NCBI GenBank assembly: GCA_020445645.1
Contig: JAGRGG010000075.1
Location: 1 to 62,102 of the forward strand
DNA: 62,102 bases
Reading direction: 5' to 3'
Source: Geminicoccaceae bacterium
Lineage (GTDB): Bacteria; Pseudomonadota; Alphaproteobacteria; Geminicoccales; Geminicoccaceae
The notes under the pieces are model-generated. The model saw only the letters and a program-made list of their open reading frames with translations. It searched no databases and was not told where the DNA came from. Below, piece after piece: positions 1 through 8,897 of the stretch. Position 1 is the first letter of the stretch. Each line of letters starts with the position of its first letter. Position numbers and translations under genes: made by a program.

Positions 1-7
1 TTTGATT

Positions 8-304
8 TCAAACTGAGACACTACCGTCCGGTCCGACGCGGACCGCGATCATGTCCTTCTCGACCCGCTCGCCGAGGCGCACGCCGGCGTCGAAGCGCCC
101 GGCCACGATGTCGGTCAGGCCGTGGTCGACGACGATCTCGACATTGATGTCCGGGTAGGCCGGCAGGAGGTCGGCCAGGGCCGGCCAGAGGATCGCCGCG
201 GCCGGGTGCTCCCCCGCCGTGATCCGGACGGCGCCGGCGGGCTTGTCGCGGAGTTCGGTCAAGGCGGCGAGTTCGGCGTCGATCTCGTCGAGGCGCGGGC
301 CCAC
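8..304 (-). pseudogene. LysR-family regulator, internal fragment
   Basis: The 98 readable residues match the start of a LysR substrate-binding domain, with the typical run [20 protein letters not shown] followed by ITAGEHPAA and DIVAGRFDAGVRLGE. The helix-turn-helix (about 90 N-terminal residues) is absent. The frame also stops just after VGPDGSVSV, where family members continue for another 150 residues or so. Both ends are therefore missing and it cannot be a working regulator. It lies divergent to a broken cupin and a broken aldo/keto reductase, a common arrangement for a LysR regulator and its targets, so the whole module appears to be decaying. The homology is clear; the cause of truncation is inferred. 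Confidence 0.75.
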
Positions 305-305
305 C

Positions 306-331
306 CCCGATCATCCGACCCGATCATCCGA
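306..331. repeat. 13-bp perfect tandem repeat at the LysR/cupin junction
   Basis: CCCGATCATCCGA occurs twice head to tail (306-318 and 319-331), exactly where the LysR coding sequence has lost its 5' end and just before the ribosome-binding site of the cupin. It may be a scar of the deletion that removed the LysR start. Confidence 0.7.
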
Positions 332-342
332 GGAGAGAGACG

Positions 343-1839
<1,497 letters not shown>

Positions 1840-2838
1840 CTATTCCTCCACCGTCACCGCCGCCCCCGTGCGCAGCGACTCGTAGGCAGCGTTCGCCAGC
1901 AGGAGCGCCCGCCGTCCGTCCTCGAACGTGACCGGCATCGGCGCGCCCGCCTCGACCGCTTCGACGAAGGCCCCGATCTCGGCGTTGTAGGCTTCCTGGT
2001 AGCGCTCGATGAAGAAGTGGAGGATGGGGTCCTTCGCCTCGGTGCGGTCCTTCGTCCAGCGTTCGACGGTGGTGGGGCGGCGGTTCTCGGCCTTCAGCAT
2101 CCCCGTCTCGCCGACGATCTCGATCCGCTGGTCGTAGCCGTAGACCGCGCGGCGGTAGTTGGTGATGCAGGCCTGCCTGCCGCCCGCCGTCTCCAGGAGG
2201 ACCATCGCCGTGTCGTGGTCGTCGAGGTCGCGGACCTCCTGGGCGATGAGCGCCTGCGCGAAGCAGGCGACCCTGACCGGCTCCTCGCCGAGCAGATAGC
2301 GGGCGAGGTCGAAGTCGTGGATGGTCATGTCGCGGAGCAGCCCGCCCGCCGCCTTCATGTAGGCGACCGAGGGGACTTCGGGGTCGCGGCTGGTGATCTG
2401 CACCTGCCGCACCGCGCCGATCTCGCCGGCTTGGCAGGCGTCGCGCACCGCCTTGAACGAGGGGTCGAAGCGGCGGTTGAAGCCCAGCATGACACGGGGG
2501 TTCCGGTCCCTGATCGCCGCCCAGCAGGCGTCGACGCGCCCGATGTCGAGGTCGATCGGCTTCTCGCAGAGCACCGCCTTGCCCGCCTCGACAGCGGCCT
2601 GGATCAGGTCGACGTGGGTGTCGGTCGACGACGCGATGAGGACGGCGTCGACGGCGGGGTCGGCGAGCGCCTCTCCAACGCTCGACGCGCGCTCGGCGCC
2701 GTGGCGCTTCGCCACCTCCCCGGCCGAGGCCTCCACCACGTCGTAGACCCAGGCGAGCGCCGCCTTGGGGTGCTTGACCAGGTTGTCGGCGTGCATCCGG
2801 CCGATCCGGCCGGCGCCGAACAGCGCGAAGCGGAGCAT
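1840..2838 (-). CDS. iolG: Inositol 2-dehydrogenase (Gfo/Idh/MocA family)
   Basis: The 332-residue product should oxidise myo-inositol to 2-keto-myo-inositol (scyllo-inosose) with NAD+ in the cytoplasm. The N-terminal Rossmann motif is GAGRIGRMHA at residues 8-17. The conserved lysine sits in LCEKPIDLDIG near 95. The D-x3-H pair lies in RDMTIHDFDLARYLLG near 170. Length is normal for the family (about 330). ATG 2838 was chosen because GAGGG lies just upstream and the Rossmann strand then starts at residue 2. It is divergent from iolD-iolE across a gap carrying two dyads, so coordinated repression by an IolR-type regulator is likely. A scyllo-inositol dehydrogenase is possible, but the iolD/iolE context favours iolG. 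Confidence 0.88.
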   Translation of the reverse strand: MLRFALFGAGRIGRMHADNLVKHPKAALAWVYDVVEASAGEVAKRHGAERASSVGEALADPAVDAVLIASSTDTHVDLIQAAVEAGKAVLCEKPIDLDIGRVDACWAAIRDRNPRVMLGFNRRFDPSFKAVRDACQAGEIGAVRQVQITSRDPEVPSVAYMKAAGGLLRDMTIHDFDLARYLLGEEPVRVACFAQALIAQEVRDLDDHDTAMVLLETAGGRQACITNYRRAVYGYDQRIEIVGETGMLKAENRRPTTVERWTKDRTEAKDPILHFFIERYQEAYNAEIGAFVEAVEAGAPMPVTFEDGRRALLLANAAYESLRTGAAVTVEE

Positions 2839-2855
2839 GGGAACCCTCCCTCGTT

Positions 2856-2868
2856 GAACGAAACGTTC
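2856..2868. promoter_or_regulatory. Dyad operator candidate near the iolG start
   Basis: GAACGAAACGTTC is a perfect 5+5 dyad around AAA, 18 bp upstream of the iolG start codon, followed by CG so that the right half ends in TTCC. It resembles the second dyad in this gap and is a plausible operator half of the divergent iol promoter. Confidence 0.5.
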
Positions 2869-2884
2869 CGTAGCACGGTGCTTT

Positions 2885-2900
2885 TGGAATGTCCGTTCCA
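2885..2900. promoter_or_regulatory. Candidate IolR operator in the iolG/iolD gap
   Basis: TGGAATGTCCGTTCCA fits the GGAA-N6-TTCC palindrome that, as I recall, was described for the RpiR-type repressor IolR of Sinorhizobium inositol genes. It lies between divergent iolG and iolD. No iolR gene is in the window, so the regulator would act in trans. Confidence 0.6.
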
Positions 2901-2993
2901 TTTTCGCCCTTGCCGGGCCGTGCCGCGCGGCTATCCTCCGAAAGCGCGCCCCGTAGGGGCCAGGGAGCGAGGCACGAGGGGGAGGCAACGACG

Positions 2994-4841
2994 ATGGCTA
3001 CCGCAAGGCTGACGATGGCGCAGGCGCTGGTCCGGTTCCTGATGGCGCAGCGAACGGAAATCGACGGCCGGGACGCACCGCTCTTCCCCGGCGTGTTCGC
3101 CATCTTCGGCCACGGCAACGTCACGGCGCTGTCCGAGGCGCTGGAGGCGGTCAGGGACGATTTTCCGACGTGGCGCGGGCAGAACGAGCAGTCGATGGCG
3201 CTCGCCGCGATCGCTTACGCCAAGGCGAAGAAGCGCCGGCAGATCATGGTCGCCACCTCGTCGATCGGCCCCGGCGCCCTCAACATGATGACGGCGGCGG
3301 GCGTCGCGCACAGCAACCGGCTGCCCGTCCTCCTGCTCGCCGGCGACACCTTCGCCAGCCGCCTGCCCGACCCCGTCCTCCAGCAGGTCGAGCATTTCGG
3401 CGAGCCTTCCGTCTCGGTCAACGACGCCTTCAAGGCGGTGTCGCGCTACTTCGACCGCATCGTCCGGCCCGAGCAGATCCTGCAAAGCCTGCCGCAGGCG
3501 GTCGCCCTGATGCTCGACCCTGCCGCGTGCGGCCCCGCCTTCCTCGGCCTCGCCCAGGACGCGCAGGCGGAAGCCTTCGACTACCCCGAAGCCTTCTTCG
3601 AGCCCGTCACCCACCGCGTCCCCCGCCCCCGCCCCGATCTGGAGCAGGTCAAGGCGGCGGTGGGCCTGCTGCGCGGGGCGAAGCGCCCCTTGATCATCGC
3701 CGGCGGCGGCGTGCGCTACAGCGACGCCGAGGGCGAACTCGCCGCGTTCGCCGAGCGGCACGGGATCCCCGTCGCCGAGACGGTGGCGGGCCGCGCCGTG
3801 CTCCTGCACGACCACCCGATGAACGTCGGCGCCGCCGGGGGCCTGGGCGCCAGGAGCGCCAACCGGATGATGGCCGAGGCCGACGTGGTGCTGGCCGTGG
3901 GCACGCGCTTGCAGGACTTCACCACCTCGTCCTGGGCCGGCTTCGCCCCCGACGCGAATCTCATCGGCCTCAACGCCGCCCGCTTCGACGCGCACAAGCA
4001 CCGCGCCCGCCCCGTCGTCGGCGACGCGCTCGCGGGCTTGCGGGAGATCGGCGCCGGGCTCGAAGGCTGGAAGGCGCCGGCCGAATGGGGCGAGACGGCC
4101 AAGCGGCGCTACGCCGAGTGGAACGCCTTCGTCGACGGCAGGATCAAGCCGACCAACCAGGAGCTGCCCAGCTACGCCCAGGTCATCGGCGCCGTGAACC
4201 GCCTGTGCGACGAGGACGCGCTGGCCCTCACGGCGGCGGGCGGCTTTCCCGGCGAACTGGCGATGAACTGGCGCGCCCGCTCGGTCGGCAGCTTCGACTG
4301 CGAGTACGGGTTTTCGTGCATGGGCTACGAGGTGGCCGGCGGCTGGGGCGCCAAGATGGCGGATCCTTCGCGCGAGGTCGTCGTCCTGGCCGGCGACGGC
4401 AGCTACCTGCTCATGAACACGGACGTCTATTCCAGCGTGCTGACCGGCATGAAGCTCATCATCGTCGTCTGCGACAACGCGGGCTTCTCGGTGATCGACC
4501 GCCTCCAGCGCAACCAGGGCATCCCGTCGTTCAACAACCAATTGGCCGACACGAAGCACGCGGGCGACCTCGTCCGGGTCGACTTCGCCAAGCACGCCGA
4601 GTCGCTGGGGGCGATAGGGTTGCGCGCCAGGGGCGTCAGCGGGTTCGAAGACGCCTTCCGCGAAGCCCAGGCGAACGACCGCACCACGTTGATCCACGTC
4701 GAGATCGACCCCCGCGATTGGACCGAGGGCAACGGCTCCTGGTGGGAGGTCGGCGTGCCCGAGGTGAGCCCGCGCGAGACGGTGCGGCAGGCGCGCGCCG
4801 ACCACGAGGCCGGCAAGAAGCGCCAGCGCCAGGGCGTCTGA
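2994..4841 (+). CDS. iolD: 3D-trihydroxycyclohexane-1,2-dione hydrolase
   Basis: This 615-residue protein belongs to the thiamine diphosphate-dependent enzymes. It opens the ring of trihydroxycyclohexane-1,2-dione to 5-deoxyglucuronate, the third step of myo-inositol breakdown. It has the three-part fold: an N-terminal pyrimidine-binding domain with the activating glutamate in QNEQSMALAAIAYAK near residue 65, a middle domain, and a C-terminal PP domain with GDG at 467-469 and the matching DN at 494-495. ATG 2994 follows GGGGGAGG with good spacing; an upstream in-frame start would add an unlike, arginine-rich leader. iolE follows by 26 nt, so the two are probably one operon. iolA, iolB and iolC are not in the window. 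Confidence 0.93.
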   Translation: MATARLTMAQALVRFLMAQRTEIDGRDAPLFPGVFAIFGHGNVTALSEALEAVRDDFPTWRGQNEQSMALAAIAYAKAKKRRQIMVATSSIGPGALNMMTAAGVAHSNRLPVLLLAGDTFASRLPDPVLQQVEHFGEPSVSVNDAFKAVSRYFDRIVRPEQILQSLPQAVALMLDPAACGPAFLGLAQDAQAEAFDYPEAFFEPVTHRVPRPRPDLEQVKAAVGLLRGAKRPLIIAGGGVRYSDAEGELAAFAERHGIPVAETVAGRAVLLHDHPMNVGAAGGLGARSANRMMAEADVVLAVGTRLQDFTTSSWAGFAPDANLIGLNAARFDAHKHRARPVVGDALAGLREIGAGLEGWKAPAEWGETAKRRYAEWNAFVDGRIKPTNQELPSYAQVIGAVNRLCDEDALALTAAGGFPGELAMNWRARSVGSFDCEYGFSCMGYEVAGGWGAKMADPSREVVVLAGDGSYLLMNTDVYSSVLTGMKLIIVVCDNAGFSVIDRLQRNQGIPSFNNQLADTKHAGDLVRVDFAKHAESLGAIGLRARGVSGFEDAFREAQANDRTTLIHVEIDPRDWTEGNGSWWEVGVPEVSPRETVRQARADHEAGKKRQRQGV

Positions 4842-4867
4842 ACACCAGCACCTGCCAGGAGACACCC

Positions 4868-5767
4868 ATGGCGATCCGCCTCGGCATCGCGCCCATCGGC
4901 TGGACCAACGACGACCTGCCCGAACTCGGCGGCGACATCACGCTGGAGCGATGCCTGACGGAGGCGAAGGCCGCCGGCTTCGGCGGCGTCGAGCGCGGCG
5001 GCAAGTTCCCCTCCGACCCTGCCGTGCTCGGGCCGATCCTGCAAGAACATGGCCTCGCCCTCGTCTCCGGCTGGTTCTCCGGCCGCCTGCTCGACGGCTC
5101 GGTGGAGGAGGAGAAGGCGCGCATCCGGAGCCAGCTCGACCTCTATCTGGCGATGGGCTGCCCGGTCATGGTCTACGCCGAGACGACGGGCACGGTGCAG
5201 GGGATGATCGACACCCCGGTCTCGGCGCGCCCAGTGCTCGAGGACGACGCGATCCGCGCCTATGGCGAGAAGCTCACGCACCTTGCCGACTGGCTGAAGG
5301 CCGAAGGCTGCCCGCTCACCTTCCACCACCACATGGGCACGGTGATCGAGAAGGAGCGCGAGGTCGACCTCCTGATGGAGAACTCGGGGGACTCCGTCGG
5401 CCTCCTCCTCGACACGGGCCACCTCACCTTCGCGGGCGGCGACGTGCCGGCGACGACGCGGCGGTGGGGCAAGCGGATCAACCACGTCCACGTCAAGGAC
5501 GTCCGCGAGGGCGTGCTCGCCCGGCTGAGGGCGGAGGACGGGAGCTTCCTGAAGGGCGTGCTCGAAGGCGTCTTCACCGTGCCGGGCGACGGGACGATCG
5601 ACTTTCGCGCCTTCATGCGGGTCGTGAAGGAGATCGGCTACGCGGGCTGGGTCGTCGTCGAGGCCGAGCAGGATCCGGCCAAGGCGAACCCCTCGGCGAT
5701 GGCGCGGATCGGCCATGACGAGCTTAAGGCGGCCTGCCGGGACGCGGGGATCGTGATCGCGGCATAA
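4868..5767 (+). CDS. iolE: Myo-inosose-2 dehydratase
   Basis: A 299-residue xylose-isomerase-like TIM barrel that removes water from 2-keto-myo-inositol to give the substrate of IolD. It begins MAIRLGIAPIGWTNDDLPELG, a hallmark of IolE/MocC. Likely metal and substrate residues are in FHHHMGT (152-158), LLLDTGHLTFAGGD (about 179-192), NHVHVKD (205-211) and VVVEAEQD near 265. ATG 4868 follows CAGGAGAC. It closes the iolD-iolE pair; the next gene, a dodecin, starts 83 nt further on with its own strong ribosome-binding site. Length agrees with the family (about 300). Confidence 0.93.
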   Translation: MAIRLGIAPIGWTNDDLPELGGDITLERCLTEAKAAGFGGVERGGKFPSDPAVLGPILQEHGLALVSGWFSGRLLDGSVEEEKARIRSQLDLYLAMGCPVMVYAETTGTVQGMIDTPVSARPVLEDDAIRAYGEKLTHLADWLKAEGCPLTFHHHMGTVIEKEREVDLLMENSGDSVGLLLDTGHLTFAGGDVPATTRRWGKRINHVHVKDVREGVLARLRAEDGSFLKGVLEGVFTVPGDGTIDFRAFMRVVKEIGYAGWVVVEAEQDPAKANPSAMARIGHDELKAACRDAGIVIAA

Positions 5768-5850
5768 GTTCCTCCCCTGTCCCCTGGCACCTGCGGCGTC
5801 GGCGGGCGTTGCCTTAAGGTCGACAACGAAACGAGGGAGGGGACCTTACC

Positions 5851-6051
5851 ATGTCCGTCGCACGCGTCACCGAGATCAGCGTCACCTCGAACCAGAGCTT
5901 CGAGGCGGCGATCCAGGAAGGGATCGACCGCGCTACCAAGTCCCTGCGCAACGTCAAGAGCGCCTGGGTCAAGGAGCAGGAAGTCACGATCGAAGATGGC
6001 AAGATCAGCGCCTACAAGGTCAACCTCGAAGTCACCTTCGTCCTCGAATAG
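5851..6051 (+). CDS. Dodecin family flavin-binding protein
   Basis: A 66-residue protein, MSVARVTEISVTSNQSFEAA at its start, with the one-helix, three-strand dodecin pattern. Dodecins form hollow dodecamers that bind flavin or CoA and buffer them in the cytosol. The helix EAAIQEGIDRATKSLRNV and the W in SAWVKEQEVTIEDG are at the usual places; that tryptophan normally stacks on the isoalloxazine ring. GGGAGGGG lies 9 nt before ATG 5851. The gene is probably transcribed alone and converges on moaE, with a palindrome between the stops. Confidence 0.9.
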   Translation: MSVARVTEISVTSNQSFEAAIQEGIDRATKSLRNVKSAWVKEQEVTIEDGKISAYKVNLEVTFVLE

Positions 6052-6061
6052 ACCTCGAGAC

Positions 6062-6078
6062 GGCGCGGCCGCCGCGCC
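6062..6078. terminator. Bidirectional hairpin between dodecin and moaE
   Basis: GGCGCGGC, one central base, then GCCGCGCC form a perfect 8-bp stem between the convergent stops of dodecin (6051) and moaE (6079). There is no T-tract, so termination by this hairpin alone is uncertain. Confidence 0.5.
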
Positions 6079-6543
6079 CTAGGAGACCCAGCGCGCGGCG
6101 GCCGCGTCGTCCTCGGCCCTGGCGTCGACCCACCGCTCGCCCTCGGCCGTCTCCTCGAGCTTCCAGAACGGCGCCTTCGTCTTCAGCCAGTCCATGAGAA
6201 AGCAGGCGGCCTCGAAGGCGCTGCCGCGGTGTGCCGCGGACGTGGCGACGAAGACGATCGGCTCCCGCAGCGACATCCGCCCGTAGCGGTGGAGGACGAG
6301 GCAGCGGTGAAGACCGAAGCGCGTGAGCGCTTCGTCGGCAATGGCGATCAGCTGTCGCTCGGTCATGCCTGGATAGTGTTCAAGCGTCAGCGCCTTCAGA
6401 CCGTCGTTCAGGGCCATGTCGCGGACGAGGCCCGTGAAGCTGACGACGGCGCCCTCGTCCGCCCGGCCGGCGCGGATGAAAGCGTCCAGTTCCTCGCCGG
6501 GGGTGAACGCCATTTCCTGTACCTGGACCAGCGCCCGCGCCAC
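6079..6543 (-). CDS. moaE: Molybdopterin synthase catalytic subunit
   Basis: MoaE takes sulfur from the MoaD C-terminal thiocarboxylate to convert cyclic pyranopterin monophosphate into molybdopterin. Family landmarks are GAVVSFTGLVRD, LTLEHYPGMTERQL, VLHRYGRMSLREPIVFVAT, SAHRGSAFEAACFLMDWLKT and PFWKLEE, the last holding the active-site lysines. GTG 6543 gives 154 residues and retains the first beta strand (ARALVQVQEM). ATG 6513 would cut that strand off. A TTG at 6552 that overlaps the moaD stop as TTGA is an equally plausible coupled start. It is the last gene of uvrC-moaD-moaE. Confidence 0.88.
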   Translation of the reverse strand: MARALVQVQEMAFTPGEELDAFIRAGRADEGAVVSFTGLVRDMALNDGLKALTLEHYPGMTERQLIAIADEALTRFGLHRCLVLHRYGRMSLREPIVFVATSAAHRGSAFEAACFLMDWLKTKAPFWKLEETAEGERWVDARAEDDAAAARWVS

Positions 6544-6548
6544 CCTCG

Positions 6549-6800
6549 TCAACCGCCCGTCACCGGCGGGAAGAACGCCACCTCGTCCGTCGGGGCCAAG
6601 GGGTGCTCCGGCCCGACGTGCTCCTGGTTGACGGCGCAGCGGACGACGCCCGACGCGGCGCAGGCCTCGGCGAAGCGCGGGTGGCGCCCCCCCAGATAGG
6701 CCATCAGGTCCGCGACGTTGCGCACGCCCTCCGGCGGGTCGACCTCTTCCCCCGTGCAGCCGGTGCGCTGGCGCAGCCACGCGAAGTAACGGACCTTCAT
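6549..6800 (-). CDS. moaD: Molybdopterin synthase sulfur carrier subunit
   Basis: An 83-residue ubiquitin-like protein ending in VTGG, the diglycine tail that MoeB adenylates and that carries the thiocarboxylate used by MoaE. It begins MKVRYFAWLRQRTG, normal for MoaD. Its TGA overlaps possible moaE start codons, so translation of the two subunits is probably coupled. The start codon is 5 nt after the uvrC stop. In many alphaproteobacteria pgsA stands between uvrC and moaD; here it is absent. Confidence 0.93.
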   Translation of the reverse strand: MKVRYFAWLRQRTGCTGEEVDPPEGVRNVADLMAYLGGRHPRFAEACAASGVVRCAVNQEHVGPEHPLAPTDEVAFFPPVTGG

Positions 6801-6805
6801 CGGAT

Positions 6806-8698
6806 CTATCCTCCTTCGTGAAAATGGTCGTGGATCGCCCGCGCCACCGCCTTCGAAACGCCGGGCACCTGTTCCAGATCGGCGAGGCTGGCGCCCTGAA
6901 CGCCGCGCGCCGAGCCGAAATGGCCGAGCAGCGCCTTCTTGCGCTTGCCGCCGATGCCGGGGATGGCGTCCAGCTTCGAGGTGCCGATCGCGCGGCGCCG
7001 CTTGCCCCGGTGGGTCTCGATGGCGAAGCGGTGCGCCTCGTCGCGCAGGCGCTGGATGAAGTAGAGCACCGGGTCGCGCGGCGCCAGCATGACGGGCTCC
7101 CTGTCGGGGCGGAAGAACCGCTCCTCGCCCTTGTCGCGCTCCGGCCCCTTGGCGACGCCCAGGAGTTCGACCCCCTCGACGCCGAGGCCGTCGAGCACGG
7201 CCTTGGCCGCCGCGAGCTGCCCCGCCCCGCCGTCGATGAGCACCAGATCCGGCCGCGCGCCCGCGTCATGGTCCTCCTTCGCCAGCCGCCTGAAGCGGCG
7301 CCCCAGCACCTCCCCCATCATCGCGTAGTCGTCGCCGGGGGTCGCCTCCTTGATGTTGAAGGTGCGGTAGGCCCGGCGCTCGAACCCGTCCGGCCCCGCG
7401 ACGACGAAGCTGCCGACCGCGTGCGCGCCCTGGATGTGGCTGTTGTCGTAGACCTCGATCCGCTCCGGCACCTTTTCGAGCCCGAACCGCTCCGCCAGCC
7501 CCTCGACCAGCCGCCGCTGCGCCCCCTGCTCGGCGCGCTTTCGGGCCAGCGCCGCCTCGGCGTTGCCCTTGGCGATGGCGACCAGCTCGCATTTCGGCCC
7601 GCGCCTGGGCACCAGAAGCTCGACCCGCCGCCCGGCGCGGACGGCCAAGGCCTCGGCCAGGAGCCCGTCCTCCGGCACCGCGTGGCTGAGGAGGACCTGC
7701 CCCGGCGCCGGGCGCTCGGCGTAGAACTGGGCGATGAACGCGGCCAGCACCTCGCCCTCGCCCGCGTCGCCGACGTTGGCCGGATAGTGGGCGCGGTTGC
7801 CGTAGTTGCGCCCCGAACGGTAGAAGAACACCTGGACGCAAGCCTCGCCCGCCTCCTCGTGGAGCGCGATCACGTCGGCGTCGTCGACCGCGTCGGTGTT
7901 GATCCCCTGGCGGCTCGAAATGTGGGCGATGGCCTTGAGCCGGTCGCGGAGCGCCGCCGCCTGCTCGAAGTCGAGCCGCTCCGAGGCGGCGCGCATCTCG
8001 CCCTGCAGCCGCTCCTGCACCTCGCGCGTCCGTCCGCCGAGGAAGCCCCGCACCTCGCGCACCAGCTCGCCGTAAGCGCCCTCGTCGATCCGCCCGACGC
8101 AGGGCGCGGAGCACCGCTTGATCTGGTGCTGCAAGCAAGGCCTCGTCCGGGCCTCGAACACGGCGTCGGTGCAGGACCGAAGCGGAAACGCGCGAAGGAG
8201 GGCGTTCATCGTCTCGTGGACCGCCCCCGACGAGGCGAACGGCCCGAAATACTCGGCCCCCGCCACCTTCTGCCCCCTATGCCGGGCCAGCATCGGGAAG
8301 GGGTGGCCGTGGCGAAGGGCGATGAAGGGAAAGCTCTTGTCGTCGCGCAGCAGGATGTTGAACGAGGGCCGGTAGCGCTTGATGAGGTTCGCTTCGAGCA
8401 GCAGCGCCTCGACCTCGCTCCTGGTCTGCACGAACTCCATCGACCGGGTCAGCGCCACCATCCGCTGCAACCGGGACGGCAGGGCCTGCGGCTTCGTGTA
8501 CGTCACGACCCGCTTCTTCAGCGACTTCGCCTTGCCGACGTAGAGCACGTCCCCCTTCGCCCCCACCATCCGGTAGACGCCGGGCGCGTTCGGCAGCGTG
8601 AGCAGGTGCGCCCGGATCAGCGCCGCCCCCTCCAGCCCCTCGGCGGAAGACGAGCGATGCCCGGCGGCGGGCGGGGCGATGGTGGTCGATGCGTCCAT
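6806..8698 (-). CDS. uvrC: Excinuclease ABC subunit C
   Basis: The 630-residue nuclease of nucleotide excision repair makes both incisions around a UvrAB-marked lesion. Domain order is complete: a GIY-YIG domain at about 35-115 (APGVYRMVGAKGDVLYVGKA), a cysteine patch RPCLQHQIKRCSAPCVGRI, a UVR/UvrB-binding motif at about 220-255, an RNase-H-like C-terminal nuclease with DNSHIQG and VLIDGGAGQL, and tandem helix-hairpin-helix motifs at about 575-625. The first 27 residues are a non-conserved leader, so translation may begin a little later. A very long palindrome lies 54 nt upstream of the start. Confidence 0.96.
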   Translation of the reverse strand: MDASTTIAPPAAGHRSSSAEGLEGAALIRAHLLTLPNAPGVYRMVGAKGDVLYVGKAKSLKKRVVTYTKPQALPSRLQRMVALTRSMEFVQTRSEVEALLLEANLIKRYRPSFNILLRDDKSFPFIALRHGHPFPMLARHRGQKVAGAEYFGPFASSGAVHETMNALLRAFPLRSCTDAVFEARTRPCLQHQIKRCSAPCVGRIDEGAYGELVREVRGFLGGRTREVQERLQGEMRAASERLDFEQAAALRDRLKAIAHISSRQGINTDAVDDADVIALHEEAGEACVQVFFYRSGRNYGNRAHYPANVGDAGEGEVLAAFIAQFYAERPAPGQVLLSHAVPEDGLLAEALAVRAGRRVELLVPRRGPKCELVAIAKGNAEAALARKRAEQGAQRRLVEGLAERFGLEKVPERIEVYDNSHIQGAHAVGSFVVAGPDGFERRAYRTFNIKEATPGDDYAMMGEVLGRRFRRLAKEDHDAGARPDLVLIDGGAGQLAAAKAVLDGLGVEGVELLGVAKGPERDKGEERFFRPDREPVMLAPRDPVLYFIQRLRDEAHRFAIETHRGKRRRAIGTSKLDAIPGIGGKRKKALLGHFGSARGVQGASLADLEQVPGVSKAVARAIHDHFHEGG

Positions 8699-8751
8699 GC
8701 GGACACTATGTGTTCATGCGGGGAGCGACGGTCAAGCGAGGCGATGGGAAC

Positions 8752-8890
8752 ACGCTTCGCGTCCGCTGCGCGAGGTTTTTCCTTTCTTTTTCATCTGTTC
8801 GCCGTCCTTGATCCCGGCGCCGGGATCAAGGACGGCGAACAGATGAAAAAGAAAAAGAGAAGACCCCGCGCCAGCGGGCGCGAAGCGCGT
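8752..8890. repeat. Modular palindrome, copy A
   Basis: Outer GC-rich arms (8752-8780 and 8862-8890) face each other around a perfect inverted repeat of 36 bp per arm with no loop (8783-8818 and 8819-8854). The right arm begins 8 bp after the stop codon of the metallo-hydrolase gene (8898). The left arm lies 54 bp from the uvrC start. The arms contain ACGCTTCGCGTCCGCT-like sequence shared with other copies in this window. A hairpin of this size should stop transcription leaving the hydrolase gene, and it could extrude as a cruciform. Confidence 0.85.
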
Positions 8891-8897
8891 ACAGCCG

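Noticed and set aside
2931-4865. A 644-residue open frame antisense to iolD
   Set aside because: It is a by-product of high GC codon use: composition is rich in R, G, A and D with no recognisable motif, and it lies fully opposite a confident iolD.
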